A DNA stretch of 64,000 bases from Caldanaerobius polysaccharolyticus DSM 13641. Its GTDB lineage: Bacteria; Bacillota; Thermoanaerobacteria; Thermoanaerobacterales; Caldanaerobiaceae. The notes below the pieces were generated by a model that had not been told where the DNA came from, searched no databases, and worked only from the letters and a program-made list of their open reading frames with translations. This document shows positions 45,105-54,198 of this stretch, one piece after another (position 1 is the first letter of the stretch; each line of letters begins with the position of its first letter). Location: positions 166,733 through 230,732 of the forward strand of contig NZ_KE386495.1 of the NCBI RefSeq assembly GCF_000427425.1. Reading direction: 5' to 3'. The position numbers and the translations under genes were made by a program.

Positions 45105-46145
45105 TCACCTGCCCCTATAGCTTCCGTAATCCTGGCCGACTTCCCTTCCCAATGACCTTATAATCCCCTCAATACACAGGCGGCAGTGGGAAGGCTTCTC
45201 TCCTATGCATATCTTGGATGGATATATTTCGTATCTGGGCCTGTACTCAGGAGGCATCACATTGGGCATCACCACATTAGCCCCTGCCATCAGCGCTTTC
45301 TGCCTACCCTGAGGGTGAATGGTGCCCACCGCTGTGGTGGCAGGGATATTGGCATAAGGCAGCATAAGCCTTGTAATAGCCACCATCCTCAACGTCATCT
45401 CCAGCGTTCCTCTGGCTTCATCTCTAAAGGGGGTGCTATGATGGGGTATAAAAGGACCTATACCAGCCATTTCCACATCCAATTCCTTTAAAAGCATAAT
45501 GTCCTCAGCCAAATGTTCTACCGTCTGACCAGGCAAACCTACTATATCCCCTGATCCCACCTCGTAACCCAAATCCTTTAGTGCCATAAGGCAGTCGATT
45601 CTGTCTTTATAACTCATATCAGGGTGCATTTCCCTGTAATGACCAGGATTAGCGGTCTCGAACTTTAAAAGATACCTATCAGCACCCGCTTCCTTCATGA
45701 TCTTGTACTCTTCATAGCTTCTTTCTCCAATGCACAGGGTTATAGCTACATCGGCTATTTTCTTTATTTCCTTTATAATATACGCCATAACATCCGCTGT
45801 ATAAAATTCGTCCTCGCCCGATTGCAGCACAATGGTTTTATATCCCAGCAATGCCGCATTGTGCGCGATCTTCACAATGTCCTCAGGAGACAGCCTGTAT
45901 CGCTCTAGGGACACATTATCGCGCCTCAAGCCGCAATACTTGCAATTTCTCCTGCAGTGACTGGAAAACTCTATCAACCCTCTCAAATGCACACAGTCGC
46001 CCACGCACTCATGCCTCAATTGATCCGCCTTTTTAAAAAGGTACGCCTCCTCTTCCACCCCTTTGGGCTCCAACAGCCTCATCACTTCGCCTTTCGCAAG
46101 ATTATGTTCCTTATAGGCCTTGTCTACCAGCTCAAAGTAATCCAT
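45105..46145 (-). CDS. hydE: [FeFe] hydrogenase H-cluster maturase HydE
   Basis: 346 aa. Radical-SAM enzyme that acts on the HydG product during assembly of the 2Fe subcluster. Motif C64-x3-C68-x2-C71 (HCRRNCKYCGLRRDN), then LQSGEDEFYTADV, LKFETANPGHYREMHP, GDIVGLPGQT and GIGPFIPHHSTPF, all HydE-like. GAGGTGATTAT precedes the ATG at 46145. HydF, the GTPase scaffold, is not in the window. Confidence 0.96.
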   Translation of the reverse strand: MDYFELVDKAYKEHNLAKGEVMRLLEPKGVEEEAYLFKKADQLRHECVGDCVHLRGLIEFSSHCRRNCKYCGLRRDNVSLERYRLSPEDIVKIAHNAALLGYKTIVLQSGEDEFYTADVMAYIIKEIKKIADVAITLCIGERSYEEYKIMKEAGADRYLLKFETANPGHYREMHPDMSYKDRIDCLMALKDLGYEVGSGDIVGLPGQTVEHLAEDIMLLKELDVEMAGIGPFIPHHSTPFRDEARGTLEMTLRMVAITRLMLPYANIPATTAVGTIHPQGRQKALMAGANVVMPNVMPPEYRPRYEIYPSKICIGEKPSHCRLCIEGIIRSLGREVGQDYGSYRGR

Positions 46146-46149
46146 ATAA

Positions 46150-46395
46150 TCACCTCGTAAGTGCCGTCTTTACCCGAACACCGGCTAAATTTCCCAATTT
46201 TCCCGTAAGAGCCCCTATCTCATCGGTGGTTCCGTCTACTATAAGGGATATAACCGAAAGCCCCCTATCTCTATAAGGTATACCCATCCTTCCCACGATT
46301 ATATCCCCGTACTCGCTCAATATCCTGTTTAGGCTATCCGCCACCTGCTCCCTATGCTCTACCACTATGCCGATAACGCCAATACGCTTTTCCAT
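46150..46395 (-). CDS. TM1266-family iron-only hydrogenase system regulator
   Basis: 81-aa ACT/ferredoxin-like protein (RIGVIGIVVEHREQVADSLNRIL, DIIVGRMGIPY, GLSVISLIVDGTTDEIGALTGKLG), a family found almost exclusively with hydE/hydG/hydF. Thought to be a putative regulator or metal/ligand sensor; no experiment is assumed. First gene of the operon, four bases from hydE. It lies behind the long leader with a terminator. Confidence 0.92.
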   Translation of the reverse strand: MEKRIGVIGIVVEHREQVADSLNRILSEYGDIIVGRMGIPYRDRGLSVISLIVDGTTDEIGALTGKLGNLAGVRVKTALTR

Positions 46396-46410
46396 TGTCT
46401 CACCCCAACT

Positions 46411-46532
46411 AAAAAAGCCTACCTTAAAAAGGTAGACCTAATTCGCTTATTTGCTCAAAATATAAGTAAATTACGCCTCCCTTCTTATCAGGTACTACCC
46501 CTCTAAGTCAGGATGAATATTAAACTTTGTTT
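46411..46532 (-). promoter_or_regulatory. Structured leader of the hyd operon with terminator and antiterminator
   Basis: On the minus strand the leader (about 137 bases from predicted start to ATG) ends in an intrinsic terminator: GTCTACCTT/AAGGTAGGC with TTTTTT (46411-46437). The 5' arm AGGTCTACC (46431-46439) is also complementary to GGTAGTACCT (46490-46499, one bulge), so an antiterminator can form. Between them ATAAG, CTTAT and ATAAG again can pair in two exclusive ways. This is attenuator or riboswitch architecture; I recognise no known class. Confidence 0.65.
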
Positions 46533-46538
46533 GTTATA

Positions 46539-46567
46539 ATATTAACATATTTTTACCTGTAAGTCAA
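46539..46567 (-). promoter_or_regulatory. Promoter of the hyd operon
   Basis: TTGACT (46562-46567), 17-base spacer, TAATAT (46539-46544) with an extended TG at the -10 box. It overlaps the end of the convergent-on-same-strand gerKB-like gene. Confidence 0.8.
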
Positions 46568-47688
46568 GTTCCAGGTGTCCTCTTAAATTTATAGCCTTTT
46601 AAAAAAGACACTATGAACAGCAAAAGGGGAATACCTGCGCTTATAAAAAGAGAATAAGGATAGGACCTCATAAGGTAATAATAGACATCCGAGACGTTGT
46701 CAAAAAATAACTCCGACAGAGATAAAACCAGAAGCCCCAATGGAATTATAGTAGGTTTAGGATCCTTTAGCCCTCCTAGCTGACATACACACGCATTGGC
46801 TGTATTCAACAACAGCAAAAGCTTTAACATAATGCCAACTACCCATAGAGCCAGTATAATAGCGTCAAGCCTCTGAAAATACTCAGCGTAGTTTATCATC
46901 CTCACCAGCTGAAGAGCCGGAAATAAGATCTTGGACGTGGCTATAGGTCCAAATACGGCAATGGCAATGGTCCCCGACTCTAATATCAACCCCAAAAGTA
47001 AGACAGCCAATAAGCCAGCGGGCATCGCCTTATCTTTGTTGCTTATAGCAGGATATATCATCAGAATCAACGCACTTTCTCCAAAATAGGACAACAAAAC
47101 TAGAGCTCCTTTTAAAGAAGGCATGATCCCATTTTCAAAAGCAGGCAGGTATTCATAGAAATCCGCCATAGGAATAGAAAATATTATAACAAATGCCAGA
47201 AGGCCCATCCCCATGAAAAATCCTAGTTCGATAACCCTCGTTATAGCCTCAAAGCCGCAATAGACTCCATAACACATCACGATAGAAGCAGTAATTAAAA
47301 TCACAGTTATAGGCGTCTTAATTAAAAAAGCTGATTTCAGCATCTCCCCCAGCTCCCGCAGTGCGATGGAGTTGAGGTATATAAAATAACCTGCGTATAG
47401 TAAACCTGTTAACCTACCCAAAACGCGGCCTAAAAGGTCTACGGCATACTCCATTAAAGTCTTGTCCTTATGCATGTCTCCTAATTTTATAAACACGTAT
47501 ATCATAAAAAGTGCAATCACAGTAGATATCAATACAGCCGCCCAGGCATCCCTACCCGATAAAACAGCTACTATTGACGGTGGGAACATATCCGCCGTTG
47601 TAACAATTAAAACCACTATTATGTACATAAACTGCACACTTGATATCTTTTCACTGGACATGCTATAGCCTCGCCCGTTTTTTGACAC
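46564..47688 (-). CDS. Spore germination protein, GerAB/GerKB family
   Basis: 374 aa with ten hydrophobic helices, amino-acid permease-like (IIVVLIVTTADMFPPSIVAVLSGRDAWAAVLIST, LILESGTIAIAVFGP). GerAB-type membrane subunit of nutrient germinant receptors. Start either GTG at 47688 (GAGGGGTA upstream) or ATG at 47661. Transcribed divergently from the A- and C-type genes, an unusual separation since gerA operons are normally A-B-C in one direction. Confidence 0.88.
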   Translation of the reverse strand: MSKNGRGYSMSSEKISSVQFMYIIVVLIVTTADMFPPSIVAVLSGRDAWAAVLISTVIALFMIYVFIKLGDMHKDKTLMEYAVDLLGRVLGRLTGLLYAGYFIYLNSIALRELGEMLKSAFLIKTPITVILITASIVMCYGVYCGFEAITRVIELGFFMGMGLLAFVIIFSIPMADFYEYLPAFENGIMPSLKGALVLLSYFGESALILMIYPAISNKDKAMPAGLLAVLLLGLILESGTIAIAVFGPIATSKILFPALQLVRMINYAEYFQRLDAIILALWVVGIMLKLLLLLNTANACVCQLGGLKDPKPTIIPLGLLVLSLSELFFDNVSDVYYYLMRSYPYSLFISAGIPLLLFIVSFLKGYKFKRTPGT

Positions 47689-47768
47689 AAATACCCCTCA
47701 TTTGAATCTAAAATTATTCAATTATATTATTTCAAAGCAGTGCAAATAATATTTACGAGGTGAGACAA

Positions 47769-49355
47769 ATGGCGAAAAAAATCGTCAAACCCATACCGGC
47801 AAGGGACTACAGCGCGAGAAAATCAAGCAATGCCCAGTTGTGGCAAAATTCACAGTACCTGTCTAAAAACCTCGACATGAATATAAGCTATTTCAAAAAT
47901 TCATTTAATCAGGATACGGACATCGTATATAGGTATTTTACATTATACGACAAAAAAGTAAGAGCTGCCATTATATTGGTCGATAGCCTGGTAAACAAAG
48001 AGTCAATTCAAAAAAACCTCCTCCGACCTTTAATGAACGGGGACTATCCCAACGGAGGTATTAAAGACCTGTTCGCCGTTATAAAAAACAACCTGCTGGC
48101 AATGGAGGATATAAGAGAAGAAAACCAACTGGATCAACTGAAAGACAGTATACTAAACGGCAATGTGGTGCTGCTAATCGACGGATATGACACCGCTATA
48201 ATCGTGAGCGCTCAAAGATGGGACATGAGAGTCGTGGAAGAGCCTATATCCGAAGCCGCGGTAAGAGGATCCCGCGAGGGATTTAACGAAAATCTCAAGA
48301 CCAACATCGCTCTTATACGCCGCAGGCTTAGAACACCTCAGCTTAAGATAGAAAACCTTAAAGTAGGCACCCTGTCAAAAACCAATATAGCCATAGCGTA
48401 TATCCAGGGCGTTGCCAGCGAAGACATGGTAAACGAAGTGAAAAGCAGGATCAAGCGAATTCAAATAGACGGCGTTTTAGAGAGCAAATACATTGAAGAA
48501 TTAATAGAAGACGCACCCACCTCCCCTTTCCCTACAGTGGAGTATACCGAAAGGCCCGACAAAGTGGCAGCAAGCCTTTTGGAGGGGAGAATAGCCATAA
48601 TTACCGACAACACTCCTTTTGTGTTAATAGTGCCTGCCGTATTGTTCCAATTCCTCCAGTCCACTGAGGATTACTACCAGCACTATATTGTAATAACCCC
48701 TTTGCGGTGGATAAGGATTTTTGCGTTGTTCATAAGCCTTTTCTTGCCTTCCATATACATCGCGGCTACCACCTTTCATCCTGAGATGATTCCCCCACCT
48801 CTAGCCATAGCTATAGCTGCCCAAAGGGAAGGCGTGCCGTTTCCTGCCTTGATTGAGGCATTGCTTATGGAGATAAGCTTTGAATTCTTAAGGGAAGCAG
48901 GTATAAGGCTGCCAAAAGTCATCGGTCAGGCCGTTTCCATTGTAGGCGCTCTGATCATAGGCGATGCAGCCGTATCCGCCAGTATCGTCTCTCCTGCTAT
49001 GGTCATAGTGGTGGCATTTACAGGTATAGCGTCATTTATCGCGCCTTCTTTTGCTTTTGGTTTTACCATCAGGCTACTGCGATTCCCTATCATGCTAATA
49101 GCCGGCATTTTTGGCTTTTACGGCATCATGCTATCAGCAATAGCGTTAATGCTGCACCTGGCGTCCTTAAGGTCCTTTGGCGTCCCTTACCTCTCACCTA
49201 TAGCGCCTACGAATGTGTCAGACCTCAAAGACACCTTAGTCAGGGCGCCGTGGTGGGACATGAAGTCCCGCCCTACCCATATAAGCGAAAAAAACGTAAA
49301 GCGGCAAGCCGACCACATGAAACCTCAGCCTGACCATGGAGATGATCATCAATGA
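47769..49355 (+). CDS. Spore germination protein, GerAA/GerKA family
   Basis: 528 aa from ATG at 47769 (GAGGTGA upstream). N-terminal soluble half with DIVYRYFTLYDKKVRAAIILVDSL, C-terminal membrane half with LLEGRIAIITDNTPFVLIVPAVLFQFLQSTEDYY and four to five helices ending near SFGVPYLSPIAP. Pore-forming subunit of a germinant receptor in the spore inner membrane. Its stop overlaps the start of the C-type gene by four bases. Confidence 0.93.
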   Translation: MAKKIVKPIPARDYSARKSSNAQLWQNSQYLSKNLDMNISYFKNSFNQDTDIVYRYFTLYDKKVRAAIILVDSLVNKESIQKNLLRPLMNGDYPNGGIKDLFAVIKNNLLAMEDIREENQLDQLKDSILNGNVVLLIDGYDTAIIVSAQRWDMRVVEEPISEAAVRGSREGFNENLKTNIALIRRRLRTPQLKIENLKVGTLSKTNIAIAYIQGVASEDMVNEVKSRIKRIQIDGVLESKYIEELIEDAPTSPFPTVEYTERPDKVAASLLEGRIAIITDNTPFVLIVPAVLFQFLQSTEDYYQHYIVITPLRWIRIFALFISLFLPSIYIAATTFHPEMIPPPLAIAIAAQREGVPFPALIEALLMEISFEFLREAGIRLPKVIGQAVSIVGALIIGDAAVSASIVSPAMVIVVAFTGIASFIAPSFAFGFTIRLLRFPIMLIAGIFGFYGIMLSAIALMLHLASLRSFGVPYLSPIAPTNVSDLKDTLVRAPWWDMKSRPTHISEKNVKRQADHMKPQPDHGDDHQ

Positions 49356-50548
49356 AAAAGACGTCTTTTCGCTTTTTTATAACTTTATTATTATCTCTAT
49401 CGTTTTCGCTTGCTCTCACAGGCTGCTGGGATAAGAGGGAAATAAATGAGCTGGCTTTTGTGCAAGGGGTGATAATAGACAAAGACGCAAATAACATAAA
49501 GCTCATACTGCATATCTTAAAACCCTCGGTGCTAGCCCAATCAAAAGGAGGCGGGCGAATGGGCGGTGGGGGTGGGGGCGAATCATCAAAACCCTACCTT
49601 ATAATGTCTGAGGAAGGCCCCACTTTATCCAAAGCCCTATCAAAATTCAACAACAGCCTATCGCGAGAGCTTTTTATTCAGCAAAATGATATATTTTTCA
49701 TATCTGAAAAACTGGCAAGAAGTGGCTTAAACGAGATACTGGACGCCCTCACCAGGCAAAACGAGTTCAGGAGGACAAGCTATCTCATGGTCCTCAAGGG
49801 CAAACCAGAGGATATAATGCAGGCACCTGCAGGACTTGAGCAAATCCCCTATAAGGAGGTCCTCGGAGCTATAAAAAGATCTATGAAGACATCCACAGCT
49901 TATGTAACTAATATAAATGATTTTTTTAAAGCGCTGACAGCAGGAGAAGGAAGGCAACCTATCATGGGGGTGATCAGCGTCACCAAAAAAAACGGCAAAC
50001 CTTCTGGAATATCGGTAGAAAACGCTGCGATATTTAACAAAGACAAGTTCATAGGCTACACCAATGCCTTAGAGACCTCCGGGCTTTTGTTCATAAACGG
50101 CAAGATACAGAACGGTACCATAGAACTGAACCGCGGTCCTGACCAACAAAAGGGAAAGGTCACGTTGGAAATCATAAAGTCCAAAACCAGCGTAAGGCCT
50201 GTGCTAAAGGACAATAAGCTATCCATGCAGATATCTGTCACCGCTGAAACCACCCTTGATGAACAAGAAACCTCCATAGACCTGTCCAATCCTCAAAGGA
50301 TAAGTGAACTAGAGCAGCTGCAAAACGCAGCGATAAAGCACCGGATACAATTGGCCCTCAACAAAATACAAAAGGAATACAAATCAGATGTATTCGGCTT
50401 TGGTGAAAAAATACATCAGCATTATCCTAAAATATGGAACCAGATTAAAGGAGATTGGAAGGACCTCTTCCCCCATTTACCTGTAGAAATAAAAGTAAAA
50501 TCATGGCTGGCACGCACCGGCATAACCAGCAAACCACCCAAATATTAA
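49352..50548 (+). CDS. Spore germination lipoprotein, Ger(x)C family
   Basis: 398 aa. Lipobox LTGC (Cys25) followed by WDKREINELAFVQGVIIDKD, the family start; a Gly-rich stretch (GGGRMGGGGGGE) replaces part of the usual loop after about 70; C-terminal domain with TLEIIKSKTSVRPV and AETTLDEQ. Third subunit of the receptor. Overlaps the A gene by four bases; a 68-aa membrane protein follows. Confidence 0.92.
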   Translation: MKKTSFRFFITLLLSLSFSLALTGCWDKREINELAFVQGVIIDKDANNIKLILHILKPSVLAQSKGGGRMGGGGGGESSKPYLIMSEEGPTLSKALSKFNNSLSRELFIQQNDIFFISEKLARSGLNEILDALTRQNEFRRTSYLMVLKGKPEDIMQAPAGLEQIPYKEVLGAIKRSMKTSTAYVTNINDFFKALTAGEGRQPIMGVISVTKKNGKPSGISVENAAIFNKDKFIGYTNALETSGLLFINGKIQNGTIELNRGPDQQKGKVTLEIIKSKTSVRPVLKDNKLSMQISVTAETTLDEQETSIDLSNPQRISELEQLQNAAIKHRIQLALNKIQKEYKSDVFGFGEKIHQHYPKIWNQIKGDWKDLFPHLPVEIKVKSWLARTGITSKPPKY

Positions 50549-50568
50549 AGAGGAAGGTGTCAATAAAC

Positions 50569-50775
50569 ATGTTCAATGCTCTGCTCATAACCGCTTTGTT
50601 CGTCATTATAGGGGCAATTCAGATTACTCCCCTTGTAAAGGGCAAAAAAAATAGAGAACTAATAGTATATATAATAGTTCTCTCACTGGCGTATTTTTTT
50701 AGCATCATCCAGGTATTTGGAATAAGGTTAAAAAAACCTAATGACTTCCTTACCTGGATCAATAAAATCTTTTAA
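50569..50775 (+). CDS. Small two-helix membrane protein in the ger operon
   Basis: 68 aa (MFNALLITALFVIIGAIQIT...) with two transmembrane segments (about 3-21 and 31-52). AGGAAGG lies 11 bases before the ATG at 50569, 20 bases after the GerC-type stop. Short membrane proteins at the end of ger operons occur in Bacillales and Clostridia (GerD/GerQ-like small proteins exist but are different). Function unknown; likely germination-linked through position. Confidence 0.65.
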   Translation: MFNALLITALFVIIGAIQITPLVKGKKNRELIVYIIVLSLAYFFSIIQVFGIRLKKPNDFLTWINKIF

Positions 50776-50886
50776 TTTTATGTAGGTCGGTTGCACTATT
50801 GACTCCATATGGCCCAAGTGCCCATATACAGGCCATATATCATCATCCCCTACACTTTAATAAATTATACCATATATGCCAATCTG

Positions 50887-53031
50887 TCAAGAGTTAAAAT
50901 TTTTTGTCTTTATCAATTGATAAAAACTATCCAACATCTCCACATCTACCTTTTGCGGCTCCCTGCCATACCTCACCCTGTTAAAAGCAAAGGCCACATC
51001 GCGAAAATTTATCTCACATTCCAGGTGTTTTGATATCCTATCGGCAAATTCCAGTATTGTCTCCCCTGAATACATTTTAAACCCACAACTTGATAAATGT
51101 GCTAACACCTCTTCAAACTGCCACAGAGCCCTTTGCTTGGGATCTAATGGTACCACAGGCTTTTTCTTTCTGTACCTAAAAGCCCATACGGCAAAAATAA
51201 CTAAGGCAAAAAGTCCAGCTGTTAAAATAGCCACTCCTCTTGCCCATTCTGGCCCTTTGTTGAGCTTGTCGCTCTCTGATTTTGAAGTGCCGCTATAGGT
51301 TTTATTTTCACCGCTGCTATCCTTTTGTGTTTCATTTCCTTTATTATTTGTGCCCTGAGTATAATCAGGCGTAAATGTTTCATGGCTGTAACCGCTATAA
51401 TACCCGTTGGCAATGCCATAAGGTGTCGCGCCCCCAGCCGAATAACTCCTTCCATAATAAAGGGGGAGATAAAAAGGCGTAGGCTCAAAGTTAACCCATC
51501 CATAACCCGGGAAATAAGCCTCCACCCACGCATGAGCAGCAGCGTCGGTAACGGCCTTGTAGCCTCCTTGCGCGCTTTCACCGCTGTCCGAAGCCCTATA
51601 TATAAAGCCTGTCACATACCTTGCAGGTATTCCTACACATCTAAGCATTACAGCCATAGCCGAGGCGTAGTAAGTGCAATAGCCCTTTTTTAATTCAAAG
51701 AGAAAATAGTCCGTAAAATCCCTGGAAGCAGGCGTTGAAGGGACATCTAAATTGTACTCGTATTGCCTCAGATACGCTTCTATTGCCAGCGCCTTATCAA
51801 AAGGCGTCTTATAACCCTCGGTTATCTTTAAAGCCAGGTCTTTTACTCTCTGGGGAAGTTCATCAGGAAGCTGCAAATACCTTTTCATGCTATCAGGCAC
51901 TTCCATGGATGTATAAGCCCTCATCGCATTGGGGTCTACATCAGGTTGAAAAGCCGTAAAGGTGTACTTAAAACCACTGCTTACGCGACGGCTATAGCGC
52001 AACTGAAGGTCTTCATCGGATTCAATTGCGCCGCCGGGCGTCTTCACGTATACAGGCTGTAAAACAGTGAACAACACCCTGGTGCTCCACGGCCCCTGCA
52101 TAATATCCACAGTAATATTTCTGCCTTTGACGCCTTTACTATAGGCTTTGGGTATAAATCCATCCTGGACATCTACCCATCGCTCACCGCTTTTCGCCCA
52201 CCTTTTGCCGTCATACATATCATACACACCACCTCTCAAATACAGTGTATCTGCGGTGGTTTTCACATAAAGCGCCACTCCATTATCAGAAACAGCAGGA
52301 CCTCCTAACCACTGAGCTCCTTCTGTAAACCCCGTAAAACCAACACCCGCAGTGTCATTCCACCCTCTCCATGTCCTGACCACGGGGAATGTATCCTGTA
52401 CCCATTGGCTGAGCCTCTCCCAGGAAACAGGCTGTATCTTCACAGGCATGTAATGCACTGCACCCATCACAATCGCACAGGCCATAAAACCCCATCCCAT
52501 CACCCTTATATCGGCGTTATCAAAAGGGTAATTAAATACAGCGCAGTACACTAAAGATGCGGCCACAAAATACAGCATATAGGTATATGCCCTGTCTACA
52601 AAGCCATACCACTGCACGGCAAATATTCCAATCCCTATGGCAAAGGCTACGTAAAACAGCCTAAACCTCACCGCCAACGCGTACATGGCCAGAGAAATGC
52701 CGGCGTACATCAACAGCGAAAGGGGGACTACGTAGCCGTTTGCCCTCTCGTTGCCACTAATGTATTGCACTGACCACCCGATGAAATCTCCGAGGTGTAC
52801 CGCCTTCTCTCCATGCCAATGCGCAAAAGCCCAGAGCAAAATCCCACAGCCAATAAAAACAGCGCTATGCCATGGATACTTAAATATAAAAGCAGAGGCC
52901 AGCATGAAGAGGACTGTAAGCGCCAATACAGCGCTTTGAGAATAAGGGGATGCAAGCCCTCTGGATACAGACTCATTTATTGTAAAAGCCATGAACGCTG
53001 AAATCGCGAATAACACCCATTTTTTACCCAA
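50887..53031 (-). CDS. Transglutaminase-like membrane protein (TgpA-type)
   Basis: 714 aa. N-terminal six to eight transmembrane helices (about 1-205), then an extracellular transglutaminase-like core with catalytic Cys in KKGYCTYYASAMAVMLR (about 465), His in DAAAHAWVEAYFPGYG and the acidic residue in WVNFEPTP; last helix about 625-645 and a C-terminal DUF4129-like tail. Third gene of the MoxR-DUF58-transglutaminase operon, in which the ATPase is thought to act on the other two proteins in an envelope-related process. Confidence 0.9.
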   Translation of the reverse strand: MGKKWVLFAISAFMAFTINESVSRGLASPYSQSAVLALTVLFMLASAFIFKYPWHSAVFIGCGILLWAFAHWHGEKAVHLGDFIGWSVQYISGNERANGYVVPLSLLMYAGISLAMYALAVRFRLFYVAFAIGIGIFAVQWYGFVDRAYTYMLYFVAASLVYCAVFNYPFDNADIRVMGWGFMACAIVMGAVHYMPVKIQPVSWERLSQWVQDTFPVVRTWRGWNDTAGVGFTGFTEGAQWLGGPAVSDNGVALYVKTTADTLYLRGGVYDMYDGKRWAKSGERWVDVQDGFIPKAYSKGVKGRNITVDIMQGPWSTRVLFTVLQPVYVKTPGGAIESDEDLQLRYSRRVSSGFKYTFTAFQPDVDPNAMRAYTSMEVPDSMKRYLQLPDELPQRVKDLALKITEGYKTPFDKALAIEAYLRQYEYNLDVPSTPASRDFTDYFLFELKKGYCTYYASAMAVMLRCVGIPARYVTGFIYRASDSGESAQGGYKAVTDAAAHAWVEAYFPGYGWVNFEPTPFYLPLYYGRSYSAGGATPYGIANGYYSGYSHETFTPDYTQGTNNKGNETQKDSSGENKTYSGTSKSESDKLNKGPEWARGVAILTAGLFALVIFAVWAFRYRKKKPVVPLDPKQRALWQFEEVLAHLSSCGFKMYSGETILEFADRISKHLECEINFRDVAFAFNRVRYGREPQKVDVEMLDSFYQLIKTKNFNS

Positions 53032-53055
53032 TTCCCCACAACCCCTTTTTCAAGT

Positions 53056-54198
53056 TCATGCGCTTATACACCTGGCGTAAATGCCGTTATCATTTAAAAA
53101 TGTCAAAACGTCGGAGTACTTAATTACATCCTTTTCCCTCGTTACGACAAACACCACGACCCCACAGCCCTTTGCCTTGCACGCCGACAGCCGGTCCACC
53201 AGCTCAAAATCCGCATAAGGGGTGATCACCGTCAGTGAATCCCCGTATTGGGATGTTTCCACAAAGTCCTTAAGCACAGCGGAAACCTTGATCTCTTCCT
53301 TAGGTTCCAGCAGTATAAGCTTATCCAATAACTCTGTAAACTGATGTATATTTCTGCCCTCCACCACCGCCGTGGCCGTGACAACCTTTGTGGGTATGTT
53401 TAACTCAAGGTAGTACTTGAAAAGGGATACGCAGTACTCCATAGCTTTTTCATCTACCAGCGCATCGCCGTAATTCCCCTCGAACCTGTCCAAGAAAATA
53501 GTCATGGTGTTATCAGCCAGCTGCTCGTAGTTCTTTACGTAAAGTTCCCCTTTTTTAGCAGACGTCTTCCAGTGAATCCTTTTCAAATTGTCACCATACC
53601 TGTACTTTCTCGTATCCGATATACTGGTGTAATCCTCGTATATCCTGTCATTTACTGGAATTGTACCAAATTGCTGGCGGGCCTCAAGGTGCAGGCTTTG
53701 AATCGGTATAAGCTTAGGATAAGCCCTTATCTCTGCGCATTTTCCGGTATCCCTTGAATAAGAAAAGAGCTGAAAGCCATCCCTTATCTCTATATTCAAA
53801 GGGCCCAGCCTGTATACGCCGTAGCGTCGCAGAGATAGTTCTTTTACCAATACCTTGCTTTCTGCCGGGGCAAAAGAAGATCTCAGTATATTTCCGAAAT
53901 TTATTTCCGATAAGGATACATAAGGGTAAAACAGCGGATATGTATTTCTTACAACGATTTCAACAGCGGCGGTTTCGCCTACAAAAATCCTCTCATTTCT
54001 TGCTTTCAAATCGCAAGATATGCCTCTAGAAGAGGCAAAACACCACACTATAGAGAGCATTACTGTAAACAGGTAAACGTAAAACAGCGTATAAGTAAAA
54101 GGACCGCCCGTAAAAAGGGCGATTAAAAAAAGCGCTATCAACAAACCAAATACAACAACGTATTTAAACTTAAACCAGGGCCACAGGCGATCAAGCAT
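53056..54198 (-). CDS. DUF58-family membrane-associated protein (von Willebrand-like)
   Basis: 380 aa with two N-terminal transmembrane segments (about 14-52), a beta-rich middle, and the DUF58 signature YEDYTSISDTRKYRYGDNLKRIHWKTSAKKGELYVKNYE. Rest of the chain resembles a vWA-like fold. Usual partner of MoxR AAA+ ATPases. Its start overlaps the MoxR gene by eight bases. Confidence 0.92.
   Translation of the reverse strand: MLDRLWPWFKFKYVVVFGLLIALFLIALFTGGPFTYTLFYVYLFTVMLSIVWCFASSRGISCDLKARNERIFVGETAAVEIVVRNTYPLFYPYVSLSEINFGNILRSSFAPAESKVLVKELSLRRYGVYRLGPLNIEIRDGFQLFSYSRDTGKCAEIRAYPKLIPIQSLHLEARQQFGTIPVNDRIYEDYTSISDTRKYRYGDNLKRIHWKTSAKKGELYVKNYEQLADNTMTIFLDRFEGNYGDALVDEKAMEYCVSLFKYYLELNIPTKVVTATAVVEGRNIHQFTELLDKLILLEPKEEIKVSAVLKDFVETSQYGDSLTVITPYADFELVDRLSACKAKGCGVVVFVVTREKDVIKYSDVLTFLNDNGIYARCISA

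Noticed and set aside
46470-46515. GGGGTAGTACCTG resembles the T-box consensus
   Set aside because: The leader is too short for a stem I and specifier loop, and the consensus is only partly met; it fits better as the antiterminator partner of the terminator arm.
50807-50838. ATATGGCC/GGCCATAT inverted repeat between converging ger and transglutaminase genes
   Set aside because: Likely a transcription-end hairpin but without U-run on either strand; not enough to call a terminator or operator.
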